Assembly: GCF_000092025.1 (NCBI RefSeq)
Contig: NC_003062.2
Coordinates: forward strand, 1,734,001-1,798,000
DNA length: 64,000 bases
Reading direction: 5' to 3'
Origin: Agrobacterium fabrum str. C58
GTDB lineage: Bacteria > Pseudomonadota > Alphaproteobacteria > Rhizobiales > Rhizobiaceae
Shown here: piece by piece, positions 8,384-16,764 of the stretch
Layout: each line of letters begins with the position of its first letter
Numbering within the stretch: the stretch's first letter is position 1
Position numbers and translations under genes: made by a program
Notes under the pieces: model-generated
What the model was told of the DNA's origin: nothing
The model's input: the letters and a program-made list of their open reading frames with translations, nothing else
The model's database searches: none

Positions 8384-8992
8384 ATGAACAAGAACAACCG
8401 TTTCGTATTCACTCTGATCGCATTCATCGTCAGCGCCTTCGCCCATCAGGCAAGCGCTTCGCCGGCCGCCGTCATGCGTGTGATCGGCAAGGCCAATCCG
8501 CCGATTGGTCACTATGAATTCTGCCAGACCTATCAGAGCGAATGCCAGCCGACCTCGCTGGACAATGGCCCGTTGCAGCTGACCGAAGAGCGCTGGAAGA
8601 CGATGCTCGACGTCAACTACACCGTCAACACCACGATCACGCCGATGACCGACATGGAAATCTATGGCGTTGAAGAGCGCTGGGCCTATCCCACCACCGT
8701 CGGCGATTGCGAAGATTTCGTGCTTCTGAAGCGCAAGATGCTGATGAACAAGGGCTTCTCTCCCTCCAACCTGCTGATCACCGTCGTTCTGCAGCCGAAT
8801 GGCGAAGGCCACGCCGTTCTGACCGTCCGCACCGACCGTGGCGATTTCGTTCTCGACAACATGCGCAACAAGGTCATGAACTGGTCGGAAACCGAATACA
8901 CCTACCTGAAGCGCCAGGACACGGCCAATCCGGGCCGCTGGGTGAAAATTCAGGACGGCCGCGCCACCGCGGCGGTCGGCGGCATCCGGTAA
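8384..8992 (+). CDS. Exported bacterial transglutaminase-like cysteine proteinase (BTLCP, DUF920)
   Basis: 202 residues. A signal peptide (MNKNNRFVFTLIAFIVSAFA, cleavage near HQASA) sends it to the periplasm. The papain-like transglutaminase triad of the BTLCP family is present: Cys in GDCEDFVLLKR (about residue 108), His in EGHAVLTVRT (about 145) and Asp in FVLDNMRN (about 157). FCQTYQSECQP near the N terminus is also family-typical. Some relatives, such as LapG, cleave surface adhesins, but the partner-calcium motifs and an adjacent LapD-like gene are not seen, so the substrate is unknown. Confidence 0.92.
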   Translation: MNKNNRFVFTLIAFIVSAFAHQASASPAAVMRVIGKANPPIGHYEFCQTYQSECQPTSLDNGPLQLTEERWKTMLDVNYTVNTTITPMTDMEIYGVEERWAYPTTVGDCEDFVLLKRKMLMNKGFSPSNLLITVVLQPNGEGHAVLTVRTDRGDFVLDNMRNKVMNWSETEYTYLKRQDTANPGRWVKIQDGRATAAVGGIR

Positions 8993-9035
8993 GTCACGGC
9001 AAGCCCCACAGCATACCGTCTCCGTCTCCCCAGAT

Positions 9036-9067
9036 AAAAAGCCGGCTCCGCAAGGGCCGGCTTTTCA
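9036..9067 (+). terminator. Rho-independent terminator after the transglutaminase-like gene
   Basis: AAAAGCCGGC-tccgcaagg-GCCGGCTTTT: a GC-rich stem flanked by an A run and a T run 45 bases after the stop codon, a classical terminator. Confidence 0.85.
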
Positions 9068-9094
9068 TTTGCCGATGAACGCCTGACACTCGAC

Positions 9095-9180
9095 GTCATC
9101 CTCGGGCCTGTCCCGAGGATCTGATCACGTCCAACTCAATCGAGACGTCGCAGATGCTCGGGACAGGCCCGAGCATGACG
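9095..9180. repeat. Palindromic intergenic repeat element (RIME-like)
   Basis: Two nearly identical 29-base arms in inverted orientation (9095-9123 and 9151-9179) separated by about 27 bases. Each arm is itself palindromic around CTCGGGCCTGTCCCGAG. The mosaic of nested palindromes resembles the RIME-type intergenic elements of Rhizobiaceae. It lies between convergent genes, downstream of a terminator. Confidence 0.75.
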
Positions 9181-9248
9181 GAGGATAGCTTTCAGGACAC
9201 CATCGACTCGGCCGGCGACACAAGGATTTCATTTTCATCCATGGAACG

Positions 9249-9683
9249 TCAGAGCAAGCCAAGCTCGGCCAGTTCCCGCCTGAGGTCCGAGGGCATGTCT
9301 TCCCCGCCTCCGCCGCCACCGAGATCGCGTGGCGCCTCGTCATCCTTCAGGTAACGCCAGCCCTGGAACGGCCGCTTTGGCGCTGGCGAGGTCTCGATCA
9401 CCTCGGGGCCCAGAATGAGATCGCAGCGGGTAATACCGTCATCCCCCTTGAAGGAGCGGATATCGAGCAGATTCTGCCGCGCCTGCACCTGACCCTTGAT
9501 GACCCAGTAAAGCGAACCGCCTTCCAGCAGTTCCTCGACCCGTTTCGGGATCATCCGGGTGGTGTGGACGCTATGCGGCTCAAGGCCGGCGGCAATGGCC
9601 GTCAGGGATCGATGCGCCACCCACTCCCTCAAATCCTGAAGGGAGTCCGCACCGACGCAAAGTTTAATGAGATGTAGAGGCAT
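9249..9683 (-). CDS. DUF1489 family protein
   Basis: 144 residues. Matches the alphaproteobacterial DUF1489 family: MPLHLIKLCVGADSLQDL, TRMIPKRVEELLEGGSLYWVIKG, and RSFKGDDGITRCDLILGPEVI. Function unknown. A glycine run (DLGGGGGGED) near residue 123 looks like a flexible linker. It is downstream of sdaA in the opposite relative order (sdaA ends at 9749 on the same strand after this gene starts at 9683), so sdaA could read through into it. Confidence 0.9.
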   Translation of the reverse strand: MPLHLIKLCVGADSLQDLREWVAHRSLTAIAAGLEPHSVHTTRMIPKRVEELLEGGSLYWVIKGQVQARQNLLDIRSFKGDDGITRCDLILGPEVIETSPAPKRPFQGWRYLKDDEAPRDLGGGGGGEDMPSDLRRELAELGLL

Positions 9684-9748
9684 GCCCCTATCAATGCCTT
9701 TTTGCGACGGGCGTCAAGCATCTGGACGGTGCCTCACGCCCTGCCCGC

Positions 9749-11152
9749 TCAGCACTCCACAACGTTGACGGCGAGGCCGCCGGTGGAGGTTTCCTTGTAT
9801 TTTTCACTCATGTCATTGCCGGTCTGGCGCATGGTCTCGATACAGGCATCGAGCGGCACGAAATGTTGCCCGTCGCCCTTCAATGCCAGCGAGGCCGCCG
9901 TCACTGCCTTGACGGCACCCAGTGCGTTGCGCTCGATGCAGGGCACCTGCACCAGTCCCGCAATCGGATCGCAGGTCATGCCAAGGTGATGTTCAAGCGC
10001 GATTTCGGCAGCATTTTCGATCTGTTCAGGTGATCCGCCCATGACGGCAGCAAGCCCCGCCGCTGCCATTGCAGCAGCCGAACCCACCTCGCCCTGACAG
10101 CCCACCTCTGCGCCCGAAATGGAAGCATTATGCTTGATGATGCCGCCGATGGCCGCCGCCGTCAGCAGGAAGTCACGCACGTCGTCGACAGTCGCATCCT
10201 CGTGAAAATGCCGGAAATATCTGACAGTGGCAGGCACGACGCCCGCCGCACCATTGGTCGGCGCCGTGACGACACGCCCGCCGGCGGCGTTCTCTTCGTT
10301 CACGGCCATGGCGTAAACACTGAGCCAGTCATTCGCCATGACGGGGTTGAGCCGGTTGCTGCGCCACTCCTCATTGAGTTTCTCATAGATGGAACGGGCA
10401 CGGCGGCGCACCTTGAGGCCTCCGGGCATGATACCATCCACCTTCAGACCACGTTCGATGCAACCGTTCATTGCCTCCCAGATTTGATCGAGCCGCTCGT
10501 TCAGCTCGTCGCGTGAGACGACCGTTTCCTCGTTGGCACGCTTCATCTGGGCGATGGTGCGGCCGGAACGGGTAGCCATATCGAGCATTTCCCGCGCGGA
10601 CGCAAAGGGATAAGGCACGCGCGGACCATTATCGATGGTCTTTCCGCGCTGCTTGATCGCCTCCAGTTCCGTATCGGTCACGACGAAACCGCCGCCGACG
10701 GAATAATAGATGCGCTTGATGAGCAGCCTGCCCTGATTGTCGAAGGCGGAAAAGATCATGCCGTTGGCATGGCCGGGCAGCGGGTTCTTCTTGTCAAAAA
10801 CCAGATCTTCGGCCGGGCGGAACACATAGGACGGGTGGCCGGGCGGCGTGACCGTGCCTGCCTTTTCCACGGTCTCGATGATGGCGTCCATCGCATCGGG
10901 ATCGACAAGATCAGGCCGCTCGCCGGTGAGACCGAGAACGACGGCACGCCCGGTGCCATGGCCGATGCCCGTAAAGGCGAGAGATCCGTGCAGGCTGACT
11001 TTCAGCTGCGCCACGGCCGCACCCGCCGGCCGCGGCCACTCGTCACTGAGGATCAGCGCCAGAAAGCGGTTTGCAGCCGTCATCGGCCCCATCGTATGGG
11101 AGCTGGAAGGACCGATACCGATCTTGAAGACGTCGAAGACCGAAAGAAACAT
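9749..11152 (-). CDS. sdaA: L-serine ammonia-lyase (single-chain, iron-sulfur)
   Basis: Deaminates L-serine to pyruvate and ammonia. 467 residues, the fused beta-alpha SdaA form. [23 protein letters not shown] opens the beta domain. The alpha domain shows [20 protein letters not shown], a [16 protein letters not shown] cluster-Cys block, [18 protein letters not shown] with further cluster cysteines, and ends in VVEC, the C-terminal Cys known to cap the cluster in this family. ATG at 11152 chosen by homology and an AGGG site; an upstream in-frame start is unlikely. Confidence 0.97.
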   Translation of the reverse strand: MFLSVFDVFKIGIGPSSSHTMGPMTAANRFLALILSDEWPRPAGAAVAQLKVSLHGSLAFTGIGHGTGRAVVLGLTGERPDLVDPDAMDAIIETVEKAGTVTPPGHPSYVFRPAEDLVFDKKNPLPGHANGMIFSAFDNQGRLLIKRIYYSVGGGFVVTDTELEAIKQRGKTIDNGPRVPYPFASAREMLDMATRSGRTIAQMKRANEETVVSRDELNERLDQIWEAMNGCIERGLKVDGIMPGGLKVRRRARSIYEKLNEEWRSNRLNPVMANDWLSVYAMAVNEENAAGGRVVTAPTNGAAGVVPATVRYFRHFHEDATVDDVRDFLLTAAAIGGIIKHNASISGAEVGCQGEVGSAAAMAAAGLAAVMGGSPEQIENAAEIALEHHLGMTCDPIAGLVQVPCIERNALGAVKAVTAASLALKGDGQHFVPLDACIETMRQTGNDMSEKYKETSTGGLAVNVVEC

Positions 11153-11326
11153 GAAATATACCCTGCATATTGGATTTCTACCCATCATATCCAAAGCTGC
11201 AGCGGATCGCCACAAAAGAGCGGCACCGGCTTTTGCAGCTGCGACATGAAGGTGCCGGAAACGAAAACAGCACGGTTTCCAGAGGAAAACCGCGCCGTTT
11301 CAAAACCCGTCATTCAGGAGAGAAGC

Positions 11327-11428
11327 TTATGGGCTGCCAAAAATGTACGTCAATGCGAGAAAAGCGGCAAAGCCTGCAAGTGCGCGTATGGTGACGCCCC
11401 AGCAGGATTTCTGAGCGGTTTCTTCCAT
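11327..11428 (-). CDS. Putative 33-residue single-pass membrane protein
   Basis: Too short for ordinary gene calling. From ATG 11428 the frame reads MEETAQKSCWGVT, then a hydrophobic stretch IRALAGFAAFLALTYIF, and ends GSP. The layout (short charged N terminus, one TM helix of about 17-20 residues) is that of a small inner-membrane protein. A GGAG lies 5 bases before the ATG. It is on the sdaA strand, 175 bases upstream of it. A Cys-containing frame on the opposite strand overlaps it; see findings. Not recognised as a named family. Confidence 0.5.
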   Translation of the reverse strand: MEETAQKSCWGVTIRALAGFAAFLALTYIFGSP

Positions 11429-11805
11429 GATTACTCCAGCTATTCACTCTCCGGGGGATCTTCAAGACCCGGCCCGTTGAGGCAAGCATTTATTAAAATC
11501 CGGCGGCGAACGCAAATGCAAAAAGCGGCTAAATGAAGGCGTTTTCGATAAGCTGCCATTCGCCCCATGCATAGGTCTGTGAAAAAACAAGGTGTTAGCA
11601 GCAGGCTTGAAAAGGCACCGTTTGGGGCTCCGCCGCAATTTAGGCTAAAGTGTAACCGTTTTTTAAAGCTTTCCTACAAACCCCTGTTGAAAACCATCGC
11701 CGCCGGCACGTTACGGTCGAATTTCCTGCGGTGAAGCACCGCGTCTTGAAAGGCCACGGGCGCTGCTTTATCGACGATGGCAATGACAACGGTGCGAGTC
11801 TTTCC
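11429..11805. other. Gap upstream of the small membrane ORF
   Basis: No gene was supported here. It should contain the promoters of the minus-strand small ORF and the plus-strand hypothetical gene. An in-frame GTG extension of the hypothetical gene begins at 11731, but its extra residues are not protein-like. Confidence 0.4.
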
Positions 11806-12156
11806 ATGCAGCAGGCATCCTCTTTTCCCGACCGCGACACGGTCGCATCGAAACTCACCTCGCTGACAAGCGAGGACAAGGCCTGGGTGCTGCTGTTGAT
11901 GGAAAACGCCGTGCAGGATGAAAATCTGCTGACTGGCCTCAATCTTTATCTCGACCAGCAGACAAGCGCGCGTTTCCTCAACAGCCTGAAGCTGGAAGCG
12001 ACCGGCGAATGGCTGGGCGGCAACGCACCTGCCCGCCTGCAGATCCGCATTGCGGAAATTGCCAAGGCCAGCCAGCATCCCGCCTATCTCGCCTTCCGCA
12101 AGGGGCTGACGGCATCGGCCGGTCTCGAAAAAGCCTATCCCAAAGCGCCTATCTGA
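11806..12156 (+). CDS. Hypothetical protein, helical
   Basis: A 116-residue protein of unknown function. Protein-like features: SEDKAWVLLLMENAVQDENLLTGLNLYLDQ is amphipathic-helical, followed by RLQIRIAEIAKASQHPAYLAFRKGL. There is no signal peptide or TM segment. The start ATG at 11806 is uncertain: no strong ribosome site is visible, and an in-frame GTG at 11731 would add 25 residues. It is convergent with the DUF2233 gene, 9 bases between stop codons. I do not recognise the family. Confidence 0.65.
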   Translation: MQQASSFPDRDTVASKLTSLTSEDKAWVLLLMENAVQDENLLTGLNLYLDQQTSARFLNSLKLEATGEWLGGNAPARLQIRIAEIAKASQHPAYLAFRKGLTASAGLEKAYPKAPI

Positions 12157-12165
12157 TTTTTCAGG

Positions 12166-12930
12166 CTAATCCGGCACCCTGTCGACGACGGCGATGATCG
12201 GCCCCATGGAAAACAGCTGGTCCCGCCGGTTCATCGCGGGAATATCGACGCTGGATATCGTGCCGTCCAGATAAAGCGCATTCGGCGCATCCAGCACATC
12301 CCTGAACAGCGTACCGAAATCATAGAAGCGGACGGTCGTTTCCGAAATGGCGAAATGCACCATGCCGTCGCGGGAGACACCGACGCCGTTGCGGCGTTTC
12401 AGGCTGTCACTATCGGGCAGGAAGCGCGGATGCAGCTTGCCGTCGATCACAAGCATCGGCCCGGACTGGGTGGCGAAATCGGGCTTCGGGTCCGCGGCCA
12501 GATAGGCCTCGGTCTCCAGCACCCCGGCAGTGTTACCATCAAGATAAAATACGCCATTCGGCAGAAGGTGGAAATTTCCCCAGCCGCCCCGCGTGCTGAC
12601 CGGCGAACGCTCCACGCCATTTTCGACGAAGAGGCCAACGGGCGAATAGTCGGAATGATACATGCCGCCATTCATGGCGAAGACGCTGAACATGTGCTGC
12701 CGCCACAAAGCCGAAGATAGATCGGCAAAATTCCGGTATCCCTGTCCGGAGACATGATCCTGATCATAGATGCGGATGGTGTTTTTTGCCGGGTCGAAGC
12801 TACAGACGGTATAGCGGCCGCCGGCATGGTTGATGCTCTTGCAGAAATCCGGCTGCCCGCCGGCCTCAGCCGAAAACGGCAATAGCAATGGTAGCAGCAA
12901 CTGCGCCAGTTTCTTCATCGATACGATCAT
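12166..12930 (-). CDS. Phosphodiester glycosidase domain protein (DUF2233), exported
   Basis: 254 residues with a signal peptide (MKKLAQLLLPLLLPFSAEAGG) and the DUF2233/NAGPA fold: FSVFAMNGGMYHSDYSPVGLFVENG, LPNGVFYLD, QSGPMLVIDGKLHPRF, RNGVGVSRDGMVHFAIS, and NALYLDGTISSV are the family blocks. Relatives hydrolyse GlcNAc-phosphodiesters; the bacterial periplasmic members are poorly characterised. ATG 12930 chosen for its GAGGGG site, with Met5 as an alternative start. Confidence 0.9.
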   Translation of the reverse strand: MIVSMKKLAQLLLPLLLPFSAEAGGQPDFCKSINHAGGRYTVCSFDPAKNTIRIYDQDHVSGQGYRNFADLSSALWRQHMFSVFAMNGGMYHSDYSPVGLFVENGVERSPVSTRGGWGNFHLLPNGVFYLDGNTAGVLETEAYLAADPKPDFATQSGPMLVIDGKLHPRFLPDSDSLKRRNGVGVSRDGMVHFAISETTVRFYDFGTLFRDVLDAPNALYLDGTISSVDIPAMNRRDQLFSMGPIIAVVDRVPD

Positions 12931-12984
12931 GCCCGCCCCTCTGATTCTCGTCAGGCGAACATTCGCAGGGAAATTCGGACAAAG

Positions 12985-13020
12985 AAAAGGCGCTACCCGG
13001 GTTTTTGGGTAACGCCTTTA
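12985..13020 (-). terminator. Terminator after the entericidin gene
   Basis: AAAGGCG-c-TACCC-gggttttt-GGGTA-a-CGCCTTT. The stem with A/T flanks lies 18 bases downstream of the entericidin stop. It can act on the minus strand, separating the gene from DUF2233. Confidence 0.7.
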
Positions 13021-13037
13021 AGGGAGGGGAGCCTTGA

Positions 13038-13199
13038 TTAGCGGCGTGCGGCGCGGTCCACGCTGCGGCCGGCATCCTGGGTCGCGTCAACGGCGTTCGC
13101 CGTATCCCGGCCCACGCCGCGAATGGTGTTGCCGCAGGAACTGAGGGTGACGACAGTCAGCAAAGCGACAAAAACGGTCGAAAGAATACGTGTGATCAT
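13038..13199 (-). CDS. Entericidin-family small lipoprotein
   Basis: A 53-residue peptide below usual gene-calling size. MITRILSTVFVALLTVVTLSSC is a lipoprotein signal with lipobox LSSC. The mature peptide starts CGNTIRGVGRDTANAVDATQ, the entericidin EcnA/EcnB pattern of an amphipathic helix. These envelope lipoproteins are linked to stationary-phase/stress control of cell lysis. A GGGGAG lies 9 bases before the ATG. The leader has a perfect 8-base-stem hairpin (13220-13238). Upstream is an EcfG-type promoter, fitting stress induction. Confidence 0.85.
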   Translation of the reverse strand: MITRILSTVFVALLTVVTLSSCGNTIRGVGRDTANAVDATQDAGRSVDRAARR

Positions 13200-13262
13200 G
13201 TGAAACTACTCCCCTATGACTTGCCGTCCAACGGCAAGCGCCGATGTGATATGCGTCACAAT

Positions 13263-13287
13263 AACGTGAGTCCCCAAAAACAGTTCC
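13263..13287 (-). promoter_or_regulatory. EcfG-type general-stress promoter of the entericidin gene
   Basis: On the minus strand GGAAC (13287-13283), a 16-base spacer and CGTT (13266-13263). This matches the GGAAC-N16/17-CGTT consensus used by EcfG (RpoE2-type) sigma factors in Rhizobiales. It lies 64 bases upstream of the start codon. Confidence 0.7.
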
Positions 13288-13391
13288 CGCTGCATTTCAA
13301 AAAATCCTGTCGATGAAAATTAACAGGGTTTTGAAGTTCCCAAGAGAAACTAGGTGCCAGGATCGTGGCTTAGGAAATTTCCGTGGGTGAT

Positions 13392-14168
13392 ATGACTGAC
13401 ATCAACAATCGGCTTCTCGTGATGACGGCAGGTGGCGCAAACCCCAATGTCATGATCAATGCATTGGCCGCCCGTTTTCCGGATATCCACGTCTTCATGG
13501 AGCAGCCGGAAAGCAAGTCGGCCATTCTCAAACGCCGGGCACGGCGGCTCGGCTGGTTTGCCGCCGCGGGCCAGATGGCGACAATGGTTGCATCCCGCCT
13601 TGGCAAACGCTTCACGGCCCGAAGAAGCCATGAAATCATCGCCGAACACGGTCTGTCTGCCGATCTCCACCACGGTCTTCCCATCACGCAATTTACCTCA
13701 CTGAACGACGAAGAATGCCAGAAGGCCGCCAATCTGCTGAAACCGGCGGTAATCTTCACCATTTCCTGCCGCCTGTTAACGCCGGCGACGCTGCGGACCC
13801 TGCAATGTCCGGTCATCAATTTCCACGCCGGTATCAATCCCGCCTATCGCGGCCAGATGGGCGGTTATTGGGCGCTGGTGGAAAAGGACCGCGGCAATTT
13901 CGGCGCGACCGTGCATCTGGTCGACAAGGGCGTGGATACCGGCGCCACGCTTTATGAAAAACGGCTGAAACCCTCGCCCTCCGACACCATCGCCACCTAT
14001 CCGCTGCTTTTGACCGCCGCCTCGGTGGATATCGCCGTCAGCGCCATCGAGGACGCCCTGTCCGGCAGCCTCGCGCCGCAGCCGCCCTCGCCCGGAAAAT
14101 CGGTGCTGCGCTTTCCGCCACCGATCTGGACATGGTTGTGGAACGGCCTGACGAAACGGATCTGGTAA
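13392..14168 (+). CDS. Formyltransferase-family protein
   Basis: 258 residues with the formyl_trans_N fold. CPVINFHAGINPAYRG carries the catalytic Asn/His motif of the family (N-x-H), and LVDKGVDTGATLYEKRL carries the catalytic Asp (D-T-G). The N terminus has a nucleotide/folate-type opening (LLVMTAGGANPNVMINAL). It lacks the PurU ACT domain and the Fmt C-terminal domain, so it is neither. It probably transfers or hydrolyses a formyl group from 10-formyl-tetrahydrofolate; the acceptor is unknown. It precedes the MetF-like gene by 90 bases. Start ATG 13392 or GTG 13383. Confidence 0.85.
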   Translation: MTDINNRLLVMTAGGANPNVMINALAARFPDIHVFMEQPESKSAILKRRARRLGWFAAAGQMATMVASRLGKRFTARRSHEIIAEHGLSADLHHGLPITQFTSLNDEECQKAANLLKPAVIFTISCRLLTPATLRTLQCPVINFHAGINPAYRGQMGGYWALVEKDRGNFGATVHLVDKGVDTGATLYEKRLKPSPSDTIATYPLLLTAASVDIAVSAIEDALSGSLAPQPPSPGKSVLRFPPPIWTWLWNGLTKRIW

Positions 14169-14258
14169 AACCGCGCGCAAGCACCTGCAACCAAGCCTCG
14201 TCGCAGATGCAAGCCTGTCTTGCCGCAACAGACACAGACTTCGGCGGAAAAACGGTGC

Positions 14259-15179
14259 ATGGTAACAAAAAGGATCATGCTCAAATTGCCCGATATTTCC
14301 GCCGCCTCCCTCATTCCCGCCTCCATCGAAGCCTCACCCGCGCAGGTACTCGGCCCGGCAAGCCTCGCCGGGATATTTCCTCGGGGTGTCCGCGTCTATT
14401 TGACGGATACCGGAGCAGCCTCGCAGGAAAAGCTGGTGGATGCCGCCACACATCTGCGCAATCTCGGTTATGAACCGGTGCCGCATCTTGCAGCGCGCCG
14501 CATCCCTTCGCGCGTGGAATTTGAGGAGCAGGTCAAGCGGTTGGCGGGAGAAGCGGATGTTACCGATGTTCTGGTCGTCGGCGGAGGTGTCGACAGGCCG
14601 GCTGGTCCTTTCGCCTCCAGCATGGACATGCTGTCGTCAGGCATTTTCGACCGTTACGGCATCAAAAAGATCGCAATCGCCGGCCATCCCGAAGGCAGCC
14701 CCGATTTCAGCGAGGAGACGGCGATCGCTGCCCTGAGGCTGAAACGCGATTTTGGCGAAAGAAGCGATGCGGCCATGCGCATCGTCACCCAGTTCGGTTT
14801 CGATCCCGCGCGTTTCATCGCCTGGGCGGAAGGCCTTGCAGCGTCAGGCATCGATCTGCCCGTGCATATCGGCGTTTCCGGCCCGGCCAAAATCACGACG
14901 CTGCTGAAATATGCAGCACTCTGCGGTGTCGGCAATTCCATCGCCTATCTCAAGAAAAACGCGCTTTCCCTGACCACACTCGCCAGGGGCCATTCGCCTG
15001 ACAGCATCGTCGGACCGATCGAGCGGCACTGGCAGGCCAATCCGCAGGGGCCGATCCGGCAAATTCACGTCTTCCCCTTTGGCGGATTGCAGAATTCCGC
15101 CGACTGGCTGGTCAGCCGCGGAAGCTGGCAAACCCGCGACGCAGGCCGTCCGGCGCCGGCGGATTCAATGGCTGGCTAA
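14259..15179 (+). CDS. Divergent methylenetetrahydrofolate reductase-like protein
   Basis: 306 residues, MTHFR/MetF superfamily. Landmarks: SIEASP replaces the usual SFEFFPP but keeps the Glu; DVLVVGGGVDRPAG; IAIAGHPEGSPD (MetF PEGHP region); IVTQFGFDPARFIAW with the conserved Gln; and IHVFPFGGLQNSADW at the C terminus. Divergence from canonical MetF suggests a specialised folate-linked oxidoreductase rather than the methionine-pathway enzyme. It is in line with the formyltransferase gene, and the LysR gene is convergent. Start ambiguous between 14259 and 14277. Confidence 0.82.
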   Translation: MVTKRIMLKLPDISAASLIPASIEASPAQVLGPASLAGIFPRGVRVYLTDTGAASQEKLVDAATHLRNLGYEPVPHLAARRIPSRVEFEEQVKRLAGEADVTDVLVVGGGVDRPAGPFASSMDMLSSGIFDRYGIKKIAIAGHPEGSPDFSEETAIAALRLKRDFGERSDAAMRIVTQFGFDPARFIAWAEGLAASGIDLPVHIGVSGPAKITTLLKYAALCGVGNSIAYLKKNALSLTTLARGHSPDSIVGPIERHWQANPQGPIRQIHVFPFGGLQNSADWLVSRGSWQTRDAGRPAPADSMAG

Positions 15180-15210
15180 AAGCCGCCTTCCACACGGCGC
15201 TACCCAGACT

Positions 15211-16107
15211 TTACGCCGCCTTTGCGACCTCGACAAAGGCATTGCGGATGCTCTCTGCCACCGCAAGAACAGGGCGCGACGCCTTGTCGCCCATGATCAG
15301 GCGAATATCGAAAGAGCCCAGCTCCGGCAGGCCTTCCTTGTCGCCCAGAATGACGAGGTCGTTCTGCACATAGGAGCGCGGCAGCGGGGCGATGGCAAGA
15401 TCGGCCGCGATCGCTGCGCGCTGTGCCATGGTATGGCCGCTGAGATAGGCGACGCGGAAATTGCGCCCGCGCCGTTCCAGCGAAACGATTGCCTCCGAGC
15501 GCCAGATGCAACCCTCTTCCCAGATCGAGATCGGCAGCGGATCACGCAGATAAGCCGTGCCGCATTTGGCGCCGGCCCAGACGAGACGTTCGCGCATCAG
15601 CACCTCGCCCGTGTCCCGCAGCGGATGCGAGGCACAGTTGACGAGGGCGAGGTCAAGCCGCTGCTCATCCATGCGCTTATAAAGGTTGGAACTGGAATCG
15701 ATGGTGACATCGATCATGATGCCGGGGAAAACATCGGCAAAACGCTTGAGAATGCCAGGCAGCAGACCGCGCTCGCCAATATCCTCAGGCGCCCCGAGCC
15801 GCACAACGCCTGAAAGTTCCGGCATGACGAAACGCGACACCGCCTCGTTGGAGAGCGCGATCATGCGCCGCGCATAGGTCAGAAGCGTCTCGCCATGCGC
15901 CGTCAATGTCACAGAGCGGGCATCGCGCAGGAAAAGCGTCGTCTTCAACTGCTCCTCCAGCTTCTTGATCTGCATGGAAACGGCCGAGGGCGTTCTGAAC
16001 ACCACTTCCGCTGCGGTGGAAAAATTCCCCGTTTCGGCAATGGCGACGAAGGTTCTCAATATGTCGTTATCCAGCAACGGCAGCGGTTGGCGGAAAGTCA
16101 CGGTCAT
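15211..16107 (-). CDS. LysR-family transcriptional regulator
   Basis: 298 residues. The N-terminal winged HTH (about residues 10-70) reads LLDNDILRTFVAIAETGNFS, then AAEVVFRTPSAVSMQIKKLEEQ. The effector domain follows (about 95-290). ATG 16107 chosen for its GAAGG 8 bases upstream; an in-frame upstream start is less likely. It is convergent with the MetF-like gene, 31 bases apart, so it does not share a promoter with it. The target genes cannot be assigned from sequence. Confidence 0.93.
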   Translation of the reverse strand: MTVTFRQPLPLLDNDILRTFVAIAETGNFSTAAEVVFRTPSAVSMQIKKLEEQLKTTLFLRDARSVTLTAHGETLLTYARRMIALSNEAVSRFVMPELSGVVRLGAPEDIGERGLLPGILKRFADVFPGIMIDVTIDSSSNLYKRMDEQRLDLALVNCASHPLRDTGEVLMRERLVWAGAKCGTAYLRDPLPISIWEEGCIWRSEAIVSLERRGRNFRVAYLSGHTMAQRAAIAADLAIAPLPRSYVQNDLVILGDKEGLPELGSFDIRLIMGDKASRPVLAVAESIRNAFVEVAKAA

Positions 16108-16384
16108 GGCACGCACCTTCAAATATTTTGATTTATAGATGGATATCATTTCGTTTGATTGAATGTCAACAAGCGCGCACCATCCGTGACATAGACAAAC
16201 GGGGTGAATTAGCCCTGCGGGAAATGAAGCAACGTGGCACGGACTGAAACGCCCCCACAGCAGCAGCCGTCAATTCATTCCAGACGTTGATGAATGACAT
16301 AAGATTCATTCGCTTGCCTGATGATAAAGGCGAGCACATACCGAAGTCATAAACAGGATCGTGGTTCACGAAAGGATCAAAGAC

Positions 16385-16603
16385 ATGACCATGATACATT
16401 ATCTGCCGGCGACAAACCGCTCTTCACTCCGCCCGTCGCCCAGCGGCTGGCTTGATCGCCTATCCAGCCATTTTTCTGCCCGTTACGCGGAATGGCGCCG
16501 CGAAAGGATGCTTCGTGCACTGGAGGCATTGCCACCCGAAACATTGAAGGATATCGGATGGCCGACAACCGACACCACCCGCATACACGCCGTCCGCAAA
16601 TGA
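16385..16603 (+). CDS. DUF1127 small protein
   Basis: 72 residues. The C-terminal half has the DUF1127 pattern: YAEWRRERMLRALEALPPET followed by LKDIGWP. Such short Arg-rich proteins are abundant in Rhizobiales and have been linked to RNA maturation and phosphate/C1 phenotypes in Agrobacterium; the role of this copy is not known. AAAGGA lies 8 bases before the ATG. Upstream (16271-16310) two ATTCAT/ATGAAT half-sites form an imperfect inverted repeat that could be an operator. Confidence 0.88.
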   Translation: MTMIHYLPATNRSSLRPSPSGWLDRLSSHFSARYAEWRRERMLRALEALPPETLKDIGWPTTDTTRIHAVRK

Positions 16604-16764
16604 TGGCCGACCGATGGCTCGCAACCAGTGCATGTGTTGCGAGCCACTACCGCCGACCCTGAATTACATGATGAAAGGCGCAAATATACCTGCCTGTTTT
16701 GCATGCGACACACCGCCCGTTTTAAGGGCTTGTCGCAAAATTTGCATATTTCAAAAGCTATTTT

